Assembly (NCBI RefSeq): GCF_042675725.1
Contig: NZ_JBHTJN010000001.1
Location: forward strand, 62,001 to 126,000
Direction: 5' to 3'
DNA length: 64,000 nt
From: Seminibacterium arietis
GTDB taxonomy: Bacteria; Pseudomonadota; Gammaproteobacteria; Enterobacterales; Pasteurellaceae
The notes under the pieces were generated by a model. That model was not told the origin of the DNA and did no database searches. It worked only from the letters and a program-made list of their open reading frames with translations. A program made the translations under genes and the position numbers. This document shows, piece after piece, positions 26,719 through 34,750 of the stretch (its first letter is position 1; every line of letters starts with the position of its first letter).

Positions 26719-28068
26719 ATGAAAGCTAATAAGGTATGGTTGTTTTCTGATCTATTAGAAAAAAATAGAAGGGTTTTTAAAGTTCCTGTATATCAGAGAA
26801 ATTACAACTGGACTAGTATACAGTGTCAAAAATTATATAAAGATATAATGAAAGCAAGTGAGCTTGATATTCAACATTTTACTGGAACTGTTGTTTATAT
26901 AGAGGATACTGTAGGAAGTAGATTAAATGAAGTACTCATAATTGATGGGCAACAAAGAATAACAACTGTATATATTTTGCTACAAGCATTATATGATGCG
27001 ACAAAAAATATTTCGGCTAGAATTAGGAACGAAATTCATGATGTGATGTTTAATAGGAATTGTAAAGAGGAATATAAAGTTAAGCTTAAACCAGTAAAAT
27101 CTGATAACCAACAACTACTACTTTTAATTAGTGGTAAAATTGATGATATGGATAGAAATTCAAATGTATATAAAAATTATATTACGTTTAAAAAATTAAT
27201 AGATGATACATTGAAAGAAGGAAATAAATTTGAAGATATTTTAGAAGGAATAAAACAGTTAGAAATAGTGGAAATTATTTTAGACAAATCCCAAAAAGAT
27301 AAACCACAGAAGATATTTGAATCTATTAATTCAACAGGATTAGAATTAAGTTTGGCAGATCTTATTAGGAATTATCTATTAATGGATGATGAAAATCAAG
27401 ATGAATTATATAATGAATACTGGTTAGAAATAGAAAAAAATGTTGAATATGAAAACTTAGAGAACTTCTTTATAAATTTTTTAAATTCACAAATTAATAA
27501 AACAGTAAACGTTAAGAATGCATATAGACTATTTCAAGAATATTGTGAAGAAAAAGAATCTAATCATAAAGAAATTTTAAGCATATTAAAGCAAATATCA
27601 AAATATTATGGTGCATTCATAGGAACGATAAATCCTTATGAAAATGAAATTGCAAAATATCTTAAAGCATTTGCTACAATCAAACAAACAACCGTGTTAC
27701 CGTTTATATTTAGAATATTTAATGATTTTGAAAATAAACATATATCAAAAAATGATCTTTGTAATGTTTTAGAATATTTATTAACCTATCTTATTCGTAT
27801 AATATCTTGTGAAAGATCAAATAATTTAGCTAAGTTTATGAAATCTCTCTATATTAGAGCAATAAATAGTGAATTTAATAATTACTCTATTCGTTTCATT
27901 GCATTCTTAAATAATCTAAAAGCAAATGATAGAATGCCTAGCGATAAAGAATTTAAAGAAGCTTTATTATATAAACCGCTTTATAAAAAAACAATCTGTC
28001 GATTTATTTTATCATCAATAGAAAACTCATCAAAAGAGAAAATAGATACTAGTAATTTAACTATTTAA
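26719..28068 (+). CDS. DUF262 (GmrS-like) N-terminal part of a split GmrSD-type protein
   Basis: The 449-residue product has a DUF262 domain: the N-terminal VPVYQRNYNW motif (22-31) and the ParB/Srx-like nucleotide-binding IIDGQQRITT (74-83), then the conserved FESINSTGLELSLADLIRNYLL segment near 200-220. In GmrSD enzymes this part binds nucleotide and drives cleavage of modified (glucosylated hydroxymethylcytosine) phage DNA. The frame stops at residue 449 exactly where the DUF1524 nuclease should begin; an 8-bp tandem repeat at 28056-28071 causes the shift. The gene is very AT-rich, uses AGA and ATA codons heavily, and has no uptake signal in 2.1 kb, unlike its neighbours, so it was probably acquired horizontally. 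Whether the truncated product has any function is unknown. Confidence 0.85.
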   Translation: MKANKVWLFSDLLEKNRRVFKVPVYQRNYNWTSIQCQKLYKDIMKASELDIQHFTGTVVYIEDTVGSRLNEVLIIDGQQRITTVYILLQALYDATKNISARIRNEIHDVMFNRNCKEEYKVKLKPVKSDNQQLLLLISGKIDDMDRNSNVYKNYITFKKLIDDTLKEGNKFEDILEGIKQLEIVEIILDKSQKDKPQKIFESINSTGLELSLADLIRNYLLMDDENQDELYNEYWLEIEKNVEYENLENFFINFLNSQINKTVNVKNAYRLFQEYCEEKESNHKEILSILKQISKYYGAFIGTINPYENEIAKYLKAFATIKQTTVLPFIFRIFNDFENKHISKNDLCNVLEYLLTYLIRIISCERSNNLAKFMKSLYIRAINSEFNNYSIRFIAFLNNLKANDRMPSDKEFKEALLYKPLYKKTICRFILSSIENSSKEKIDTSNLTI

Positions 28069-28071
28069 CTA
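28056..28071 (+). repeat. 8-bp tandem duplication TTTAACTA x2 that breaks the reading frame
   Basis: TTTAACTA at 28056-28063 repeats directly at 28064-28071. With one copy the sequence reads on from SNLTI into EHIFPQ of the nuclease domain, with no other stop to 28805; with two copies a TAA ends the frame. Confidence 0.9.
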
Positions 28072-28805
28072 TTGAACATATATTCCCTCAAAAAGAAAAT
28101 GCTACAATATGGAAGCAAGAAATTAGTAATGAAGAAGAATATAAAAAAATATATGATAATTATCTTCACACACTGGGTAATTTAACATTTACAGGATACA
28201 ATAGCGAATTGGGAACAAGACCATTTAAACAAAAGAAAAAAATTATTAAAGAAAATTCTAAAGCAAATATTTTAAATAAAGATGTTTTAAGTGCTAAAAA
28301 ATGGGACGAAAATTCTATTTTAAATAGAGCAACAAATCTAGCAAATATTCTTATTAATAAATTTGCTTATAAGAATGAAATGCTATCTAAACAAAAAAAT
28401 AATGAAGTTTGTTTTAGTATTACTGAATATCATAATTTTACAGGAAATAAACCTAGCGGATTTGATTTTGATAGTGAATTTATAAGAGTAAATAGTTGGG
28501 CAGATTTATTAAGTAAGTTTATGTTATTAATGTATGGTTTAAATGATTCTCTTTTAATAAATTTAGCCAATAAAAATTATACTCCAGGAAAAGCCAAAAA
28601 AATATACTTGACTAATGATAAAGAAAAATTAAGAAATGCTAAAGAGATTGAAAAAACAGGTATTTTTTATGAAGTTAATTTATCGGCTAACAATATAGTT
28701 TCGTTTATTAAAGAACTTATTGTAAGTATGAAATTTGAAATAAGTGACTTCAATATTTATCTAACACACATACCTTTAAAGTTAAGTCAAAATAATTTTA
28801 CTTGA
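28071..28805 (+). pseudogene. DUF1524 nuclease and C-terminal part of the split GmrSD-type protein
   Basis: Read from base 28071 the frame gives IEHIFPQKENATIW and then LHTLGNLTFTGYNSELG, the typical DUF1524 His-Me finger nuclease signature found C-terminal to DUF262 in GmrSD and related type IV restriction proteins. A further 150 residues end with a domain around GFDFDSEFIRVNSWADLL that resembles the RAMA-type modification-associated fold; this last point is tentative. The fragment has no good start of its own: a TTG at 28209 is past the nuclease His. Joined to the upstream frame by removal of one 8-bp copy it makes a 692-residue protein. Confidence 0.75.
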
Positions 28806-28923
28806 TAGAAGCAATAAGTATAAGTAATATTGATAATACTATTTATACATAAAAGTATGAAGATCATAAATTAATTTTATAATATCTTCTTGTTATTCTA
28901 TTTATAAATTCAAATCAAAAAAA

Positions 28924-28951
28924 GACCGCACTTTGACTAAAAAGTGCGGTC
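28924..28951. terminator. Terminator made of inverted uptake signals before ubiX end
   Basis: GACCGCACTTT (28924-28934) and AAAGTGCGGTC (28941-28951) form a perfect 11-bp stem with a 6-nt loop, flanked by A-rich and T-rich sequence. It lies between the split restriction gene and the end of ubiX and may serve both strands. Confidence 0.85.
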
Positions 28952-28982
28952 ATTTATTTGGTTTTTTATTACGAAAAAATAA

Positions 28983-29597
28983 CTAAATTATCTCGTCTTT
29001 TTTAATTCCATTCCAACGTTGAAACAATTCTTTTTCTAGTTGAATTCCAAATTGATCACACAACCGATTAATACTTTGATTGATAATATCATCAATACTT
29101 TGCGGTCTATGATAAAAAGCAGGAACTAATGGGACAATTCTTGCTCCAATTTCTGTTACTTGAGTCATTAAACGCAAATGACCTAAATGCAATGGTGTTT
29201 CTCTTACACATAAAATTAAAGGATTACCTTCTTTTAAACATACATCAGCGGCTCGAGTAATTAAATCATCGCTGTAACTATGTGTAATTGCCGATAGTGT
29301 TTTAATTGAACAAGGTAAAATAATCATTCCTAAAGTGCGGTAAGATCCCGATGAAATTGCTGCACCAATATCTCGATTATCATAAACGACATCTGCTAAT
29401 GACCGCACTTGCTGTATGTTATAGTCCGTTTCAGCGACAATAGTTTGCTTCGCTGCATTACTAATAATTAAATGTGTTTCAATTTGTTTAATTGATTGTA
29501 ATACTTCTAATAAACGAATACCATAAATTGCCCCCGAAGCACCCGTTAGAGCTATAATTAACTTTTTCGAATTTAGATGATTAAAATTAGCGTTCAT
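28983..29597 (-). CDS. ubiX: Flavin prenyltransferase
   Basis: Makes prenylated FMN, the cofactor of the UbiD decarboxylase in ubiquinone synthesis. The 204-residue protein has the FMN-binding GASGAIYG (19-26), the LPCSIKTLSAI segment and the CVRETPLHLGHLRLM stretch near residue 150, all typical. The ATG at 29597 overlaps the end of purF by 11 bp, and a GAG-containing site precedes it; longer in-frame extensions lie inside purF. ubiD is not in the window. Confidence 0.94.
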   Translation of the reverse strand: MNANFNHLNSKKLIIALTGASGAIYGIRLLEVLQSIKQIETHLIISNAAKQTIVAETDYNIQQVRSLADVVYDNRDIGAAISSGSYRTLGMIILPCSIKTLSAITHSYSDDLITRAADVCLKEGNPLILCVRETPLHLGHLRLMTQVTEIGARIVPLVPAFYHRPQSIDDIINQSINRLCDQFGIQLEKELFQRWNGIKKDEII

Positions 29598-31101
29598 TAT
29601 GAATCTCAAGATTAGTAGCGTCTTTCTCGCGTTTTCGTTTGGCTGCATCGCTGCGTTGTAACGCTATATTATTTAGATAGGATTCAGACACTGTACCTGT
29701 CACATATTCGCCAGTAAACACTGAACAGTCAAAAAATTTAATTGCCTGATTTTCCTGTTGTATCGCACTAGTCAATGCTTCAAGATCTTGGAAAATTAGC
29801 TTATCAACACCAATAAGCTCTGCAATTTCTTCTACTGTACGTCCATGAGCAATCAGTTCATTCTTTGTTGGCATATCAATCCCATAGACATTTGGATAAC
29901 GAATCTCAGGGGCCGCTGAAGCAAAATAAATTTTCTTCGCCCCCGCTGCTCTTGCCATATCAACAATTTGTTTAGATGTTGTACCTCGCACAATAGAGTC
30001 ATCTACTAATAATACATTTTTATCTTTAAATTCTGATGAAATAGTGTTTAATTTATGACGTACTGCACTAACGCGTTGTGTTTGTCCTGGCATAATAAAG
30101 GTTCGACCTACATAACGGTTTTTGACAAAACCTTGACGATAAGGTTTATTTAAACAATGAGCAATTCGCAAAGCAATATCATTAGAAGTCTCAGGGATAG
30201 GAATAACGACATCAATGTCTAAATCTTGCCATTCACGAGCAATCTTCTCACCCAATCGTTCTCCCATGTGAACACGAGCAGCATAAACAGATACACCATC
30301 AATGTAAGAATCTGGTCGAGCAAAATAGACATATTCGAAAATGCAAGGTGAAAGTATAGGATTATTTGCACATTGCTGTGCAAATAACTGACCATCAAAA
30401 GTTACATAAATAGCTTCACCTGGCAAAACATCTCTCACCATCTCAAACCCAACAATATCTAAAGCAACACTCTCTGAAGCAAACATATATTCCGTAAAGC
30501 CATTTTCATCAACACGTTTACCTAGAACTAGAGGTCGAATACCATGAGGATCTCGAAATGCAACCATACCTTGTCCAATAATCATTGCAATACAAGCATA
30601 TCCCCCCTCAATATCTCTATGTGTGGCTTTAATTGCATCAAAAATATCTTTTGCGGATAGATGCGGGTGCTCTGTTTTATCTAAATGATAAGCTAAAATA
30701 TTAAGTAGAATCTCGGAATCAGAATTAGTATTCACATGACGACGTGCAAGATTAAATAGTTTTTCTTTTAACTCTTCTGAATTAGTTAAATTTCCATTAT
30801 GCACTAAAGTTAGCCCATAAGGTGAATTAACGTAGAACGGCTGAGCTTCAGAAACACTAGAACTACCCGCGGTAGGATACCGCACATGACCAACCCCTGC
30901 ATTGCCTTGCAATCTCAACATATGTTCTTGTCTAAAAACATCATTAACTAATCCATTTGATTTGCGTAAACGAAATCGGTTTTCATCATCAATAGTAATA
31001 ATCCCTGCAGCATCTTGCCCTCGATGTTGCAACAATGTCAGTGCATTGTAAATAGGTTGATTTACCGCACTTTGACTGACTATACCCACAATTCCACACA
31101 T
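29587..31101 (-). CDS. purF: Amidophosphoribosyltransferase
   Basis: First committed step of purine synthesis: moves ammonia from glutamine to PRPP. The 504-residue protein begins MCGIVGI, so Cys2 becomes the N-terminal nucleophile of the glutaminase domain; the C-terminal phosphoribosyltransferase domain has the PRPP loop VLLVDDSIVRGTTSKQI. Follows cvpA by 16 bp and overlaps ubiX; one operon is probable, controlled by the PurR site upstream of cvpA. Confidence 0.98.
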   Translation of the reverse strand: MCGIVGIVSQSAVNQPIYNALTLLQHRGQDAAGIITIDDENRFRLRKSNGLVNDVFRQEHMLRLQGNAGVGHVRYPTAGSSSVSEAQPFYVNSPYGLTLVHNGNLTNSEELKEKLFNLARRHVNTNSDSEILLNILAYHLDKTEHPHLSAKDIFDAIKATHRDIEGGYACIAMIIGQGMVAFRDPHGIRPLVLGKRVDENGFTEYMFASESVALDIVGFEMVRDVLPGEAIYVTFDGQLFAQQCANNPILSPCIFEYVYFARPDSYIDGVSVYAARVHMGERLGEKIAREWQDLDIDVVIPIPETSNDIALRIAHCLNKPYRQGFVKNRYVGRTFIMPGQTQRVSAVRHKLNTISSEFKDKNVLLVDDSIVRGTTSKQIVDMARAAGAKKIYFASAAPEIRYPNVYGIDMPTKNELIAHGRTVEEIAELIGVDKLIFQDLEALTSAIQQENQAIKFFDCSVFTGEYVTGTVSESYLNNIALQRSDAAKRKREKDATNLEIHNER

Positions 31102-31117
31102 AAAATATTCACCTCAA

Positions 31118-31615
31118 TTAAGATAATTTTTGATTTAAAAAAGTCGAATTAGCTTGTAACTGTTGAAAAAACCACTCCACAATAAAACCAAAGTGCGGTA
31201 TTAGCTTTGATGATTTCCACCATTCATTTTGATTAAAATTAGTAAAAGTATCTACAAAAAATAACAATGCTGCTACAACTAGCACTCCACGTAACAATCC
31301 AAAACAGGCGCCTAAAATTCGATCTGTACCAGACAATCCTGTTTTATCTACTAACTGACCTAAAATATAGTTAATGGTTGCACCAACAATCAATGTTAGA
31401 ATAAATAAAACACCAATTGCAGTACCATTTCGTAAATAAAGAGGATCAATTTGAGTTAAGTAAGGGGTAAGATAAGGATAAAATTTACTTGCTACTAAAA
31501 AGGCAACAATCCATGTAGCAAGAGACATCACTTCACGAACAAAACCTCGTAACAGGCTAACAATTACGGAAAAAACAATAATTCCAATAATAAGTAAATC
31601 TATATAATTGCTCAC
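31118..31615 (-). CDS. cvpA: CvpA family membrane protein
   Basis: A 165-residue inner-membrane protein with four predicted helices, needed in E. coli for colicin V production and linked to envelope stress resistance; molecular activity is unknown. The start MSNYIDLLIIGIIVFSVIV and the GFVREVMSLATWIVAF segment are typical. It is first gene of a cvpA-purF-ubiX unit, the same order as the purine-regulated cvpA-purF operon of E. coli. Confidence 0.93.
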   Translation of the reverse strand: MSNYIDLLIIGIIVFSVIVSLLRGFVREVMSLATWIVAFLVASKFYPYLTPYLTQIDPLYLRNGTAIGVLFILTLIVGATINYILGQLVDKTGLSGTDRILGACFGLLRGVLVVAALLFFVDTFTNFNQNEWWKSSKLIPHFGFIVEWFFQQLQANSTFLNQKLS

Positions 31616-31671
31616 GATGAATACTCTCTAAAAAATAAAGCGATTAACAACCGCACTATTCTAACAAAAAA

Positions 31672-31687
31672 ATGAAAACGTTTGCGT
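31672..31687 (-). promoter_or_regulatory. PurR operator upstream of cvpA-purF
   Basis: On the minus strand ACGCAAACGTTTTCAT matches every fixed position of the PurR consensus ANGCAANCGNTTNCNT. It lies about 57 bp before the cvpA start. In E. coli PurR with hypoxanthine or guanine represses this operon at an equivalent site. Confidence 0.85.
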
Positions 31688-31822
31688 AGATTAATTAAAG
31701 TTTTTTCATCAATCTCTCTAAAAACACTAAAAAGCATACTATTCCATTAATTAACTATAGAAAAAATAAATTAATGTTGATAGTTAACTTGTTATACTTA
31801 TAATCACATCACACAAATATTT

Positions 31823-32269
31823 TTAAAGTGATAACGCCATTATAATTGCATTTTCTCGTTTTCCATCAGAAGTAGGATAATAATTTTTTCGTATATCTAC
31901 TTGATTAAATCCAAATTGTTGATAGAGTTTCAATGCTGTATGATTAGACTGACGGACTTCAAGCCAAAGTGTAACAATATTTTGCTGACGTAATTTTTCA
32001 ATCAATGCATTTAGCAAGAATTTTCCAAATCCTTGTCCTTGGAAATTAGGGGCAATTGCAATATTAAATAGTGTCGCTTCATCTAAGACACAATGACAAA
32101 TTGCAAAACCAATAATTTTCTTTTCACTAACTTCAAGCTTGAGATTACAGTAGTTTTTCCCTTGATTATTCTTCAGTATTCCTTTTGACCAAGGCACTTG
32201 ATGAGCTAGTTGCTCAATTTGATATAAAACTTCAAAATCTTGTTCTGTAATCAAAGACACAATTGCCAT
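31823..32269 (-). CDS. rimI: Ribosomal protein bS18-alanine N-acetyltransferase
   Basis: GNAT-fold enzyme that acetylates the N-terminal alanine of ribosomal protein bS18. The acetyl-CoA loop is visible in FQGQGFGKFLL, and LWLEVRQSNHTALKLYQQFGF is the classic RimI segment. The ATG at 32269 gives 148 residues, the usual length, with AGGAA eight nt upstream inside the end of holD; longer in-frame starts are less likely. Two bases separate it from the holD stop, so the two are coupled as in E. coli. Confidence 0.95.
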   Translation of the reverse strand: MAIVSLITEQDFEVLYQIEQLAHQVPWSKGILKNNQGKNYCNLKLEVSEKKIIGFAICHCVLDEATLFNIAIAPNFQGQGFGKFLLNALIEKLRQQNIVTLWLEVRQSNHTALKLYQQFGFNQVDIRKNYYPTSDGKRENAIIMALSL

Positions 32270-32271
32270 TG

Positions 32272-32679
32272 TTAACATTCCTGTATTTGTTGCCATAATT
32301 GACATTTGATTTTAGGATTTACTCTTAATTTTTCCCAATCTTCTGAATGCCAAAAAGTAGTTTTATGTACGCAATAAGGTAAAGTGCGATCATATTTTTC
32401 TTCATTTTCTGTTAATAACCAATAACCAACTTTGTGCTGAATGTTTAAATACACCACAGAATTAAAATCAATACATAAGCAATCTTTAAGGGAAACATTT
32501 GCGGCTTGTAAAATATCCCTTAATAATCCGTTATTTTTGTCAATTACTTGTTCTGAAATAATAATCAAACGAATATGATCTTTCACAGGGATATTAATAG
32601 CTCCCTTAAATACATTTGGGCGGTATAATTGCCACTGAGTAATCCCCATTTGTTGTAAAAGTAAATCTCGTCTATCCAT
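32272..32679 (-). CDS. holD: DNA polymerase III subunit psi
   Basis: Psi links the clamp loader (through DnaX) to chi and single-strand binding protein. The 135-residue product begins MDRRDLLLQQMGITQWQLYRP, the recognisable psi N-terminus that contacts DnaX, followed by a variable mixed domain. The ATG at 32679 has AGG eight nt upstream; a TTG at 32694 is in frame but not needed. Pairs with rimI, as in enterobacteria, and is divergent from rsmC. Confidence 0.9.
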   Translation of the reverse strand: MDRRDLLLQQMGITQWQLYRPNVFKGAINIPVKDHIRLIIISEQVIDKNNGLLRDILQAANVSLKDCLCIDFNSVVYLNIQHKVGYWLLTENEEKYDRTLPYCVHKTTFWHSEDWEKLRVNPKIKCQLWQQIQEC

Positions 32680-32823
32680 TTTATCTACCTGCAAAAATCT
32701 CGCCTCATTCTACCTGCTAACAGCTAAAGGAGCAAATTTCAGTTTGCTTTTTGCAGTTAATCTAAGTAGAATGCGATTTTGTTCAGCTGTTTAAAAATAC
32801 AGTTTAATTATAGGATAAAAATA

Positions 32824-33816
32824 GTGATTTCCCTTGAAAGTCAAGTTTTAGAGCGTCATTTAAATTTATTTAGTCACAAAACTATCCTTTTTTGTGGCGG
32901 TATACGTGATAATTTTCCACAACAAATTCAAAATATTGCTAAAGAAATTAAAATTTGGTCTTGGTATTTCGATTATGCTAAAGATAAAGATGCAGTGAAT
33001 TTCAATCTGGAATATAAACCACAGCAAGAATTGATTATTTATTACTGGATAAAAAACAAACAAGAAGCAAACTTTCAATTAATGCAACTTTTGTCTCAGG
33101 TAAAGTTAGGTCAAGAATTTTTGATTGTTGGTGAGAATCGCTGTGGTGTACGTTCAGTAGAAAAATTGCTTTCACCTCATGGTAATATTGCTAAAATTGA
33201 CAGTGCTAGACGTTGTGGTTTATATCACTTTTCGTTACAAAATCCACCGCACTTTAACTTAAATAAGTTTTGGAAAATCAAGCAACTACCACAAGCAGAA
33301 TCTCTTTCTCTTTTCAGCTTACCTAGTGTATTTAATGACGGAGAAATTGATGCTGGTACAACGCTATTACTTTCTACTTTAAATCAACCTATCAGTGGTA
33401 AAGTTTTAGATATGGGGTGTGGAACTGGAGCTATTGGCTGTTATATTAAAAAATGTAATCCACAAGCTGAAGTGACTTTAACAGATATTCATGCTGTTGC
33501 TTTAGCATCCGCTGAACGAACTCTCAAAGAAAACCAACTAACTGGAAAAGTTATTGCAAGTGATGTCTTTTCTCATATTCAAGACAAATTTGATTTAATC
33601 GTTTCCAATCCTCCTTTTCATAGCGGAACAGATACTGCCTACCGTGCGACTTATGAATTAATTTCTCAAGCAAAATGGCATTTAAATCCTGGTGGAGAAT
33701 TACGAATAGTCGCTAACAGTTTTCTTCCATATGGTGAAATGTTAACGCAACATTTTGGCTCTTATCGTATTTTAGATAACACAACTAAATTTAAAGTCTA
33801 TTCTGTGCATTATTAA
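32824..33816 (+). CDS. rsmC: 16S rRNA (guanine(1207)-N(2))-methyltransferase
   Basis: Methylates G1207 of 16S rRNA in the small subunit. The 330-residue protein holds two methyltransferase-like halves; the C-terminal catalytic half has VLDMGCGTGAIG and the base-binding SNPPFHSG. The start is GTG at 32824 with AGGA eight nt upstream, giving ISLESQVLERHL, the normal N-terminus; longer upstream extension lacks an ATG with a binding site. Confidence 0.95.
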   Translation: MISLESQVLERHLNLFSHKTILFCGGIRDNFPQQIQNIAKEIKIWSWYFDYAKDKDAVNFNLEYKPQQELIIYYWIKNKQEANFQLMQLLSQVKLGQEFLIVGENRCGVRSVEKLLSPHGNIAKIDSARRCGLYHFSLQNPPHFNLNKFWKIKQLPQAESLSLFSLPSVFNDGEIDAGTTLLLSTLNQPISGKVLDMGCGTGAIGCYIKKCNPQAEVTLTDIHAVALASAERTLKENQLTGKVIASDVFSHIQDKFDLIVSNPPFHSGTDTAYRATYELISQAKWHLNPGGELRIVANSFLPYGEMLTQHFGSYRILDNTTKFKVYSVHY

Positions 33817-33844
33817 AAAAGTGCGGTTATTAAAGCCGCATTTT
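33816..33844. terminator. Terminator between rsmC and sanA
   Basis: TGCGG (33822-33826) pairs with CCGCA (33836-33840), extended by the preceding A run and the following TTTT. One arm is an uptake signal. Lies between convergent genes. Confidence 0.6.
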
Positions 33845-33861
33845 AAATCAGTTAATTTGCT

Positions 33862-34587
33862 CTAGTAGTTAGTGGGTACTGCGATAGGTGGTGGTAGTGG
33901 CTCAGGATCACCAAGAAAATGGGGCTGTTTTTCAATTAATAAATCCCACAAAGCTTGGATACGAGCAAAAAATTCACGAAATCGCACGAAATGATACCCT
34001 TCTGGATAACCTGCAGCATAACAAATTGCATCAATATTATGGTATTTAGCAATAAATAATGCTCGCTCACAGTGGAATTTTTGCGTAATAATCGTAATAG
34101 AATGGGCTTTAAATACTTGATCTGCTCGAATTATTGAATCTAAAGTACGAAACCCTGCAAAATCCATGTACATGAAAATTTCAGGTATACCCATTTTACG
34201 TAAATCTTTATACATCGTACGAGGTTCATTATAAGATTCAGTACGGTTATCACCACTGAGTAATAAATAATCTACTTTTTGAGCTTTAAACAGCTCCTCA
34301 GCTGCTAATAAACGACGTTGATAAAATAAATTTGGTGTATTGCGAGAAAAATATTTTGCTGTACCTAATAATAAGCCATAAGGTCGGTGAGGAATCTTAT
34401 CTAATTCTGAATAAATCCCTTGTCGCACATAAAATCCAATTGCTAGATCCGTTAAAATCAATATAAAAACAAAAAAAGCTAAAAGTGCGGTCAAATATTT
34501 AGCAATTTTTTTTACTAACTTACTACGCCATTTCAACTTGTTATTTTTCTCTCTACTGACAAAAATTAATTCTAATCTTTTTTTCAT
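33862..34587 (-). CDS. sanA: SanA-like inner-membrane DUF218 protein
   Basis: In E. coli SanA affects the outer permeability barrier, as mutants become sensitive to vancomycin at high temperature; the biochemical activity is not known. The 241-residue protein has a basic N-terminus, one membrane helix (about 30-50) and a DUF218 domain with LLLGTAKY, LLLSGDNRTESYNEP and a QKFHCERALFIA segment. The C-terminal tail is proline-rich. Divergent from metX. Confidence 0.9.
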   Translation of the reverse strand: MKKRLELIFVSREKNNKLKWRSKLVKKIAKYLTALLAFFVFILILTDLAIGFYVRQGIYSELDKIPHRPYGLLLGTAKYFSRNTPNLFYQRRLLAAEELFKAQKVDYLLLSGDNRTESYNEPRTMYKDLRKMGIPEIFMYMDFAGFRTLDSIIRADQVFKAHSITIITQKFHCERALFIAKYHNIDAICYAAGYPEGYHFVRFREFFARIQALWDLLIEKQPHFLGDPEPLPPPIAVPTNY

Positions 34588-34649
34588 TACTTAAGTTTAG
34601 ACAAAGTTTATACTAATCTCAATAAATTTATCGATTTTTAGAACCGTAA

Positions 34650-34673
34650 AAACGTCTAGATGTTTAGATGTCT
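34650..34673 (+). promoter_or_regulatory. MetJ operator upstream of metX
   Basis: Three tandem 8-mers, AAACGTCT, AGATGTTT and AGATGTCT, approximate the MetJ met box AGACGTCT without gaps. They end eight bases before a consensus -35 hexamer TTGACA (34682-34687). Tandem met boxes are how MetJ binds as cooperative dimers. Confidence 0.85.
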
Positions 34674-34681
34674 AAAATTTC

Positions 34682-34710
34682 TTGACAACAATAAAGGCTA
34701 AAGGTAGTTT
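34682..34710 (+). promoter_or_regulatory. Probable metX promoter
   Basis: TTGACA at 34682-34687 is a perfect -35; 17 nt on lies TAGTTT (34705-34710) as a weak -10, with TTATAT close by. It sits next to the met boxes, so MetJ would block RNA polymerase. The TTG of this hexamer is the false upstream end of the metX reading frame. Confidence 0.55.
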
Positions 34711-34750
34711 ATATGAATTAATTTTGGAAAATACATTGATGGAAGAAAAA

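Noticed and set aside
28209..28805. Independent 198-codon gene starting at TTG 28209
   Set aside because: It is the C-terminal remainder of the split DUF262/DUF1524 gene; conserved nuclease residues lie upstream of that TTG in the same frame.
31770..31800. Promoter-like TTGATA and TATACT/TATAAT on the plus strand
   Set aside because: No plus-strand gene follows; in AT-rich sequence such matches are expected by chance.
34588..34750. SAM riboswitch before metX
   Set aside because: No conserved multi-stem leader is visible; the met boxes and -35 hexamer explain the region better.
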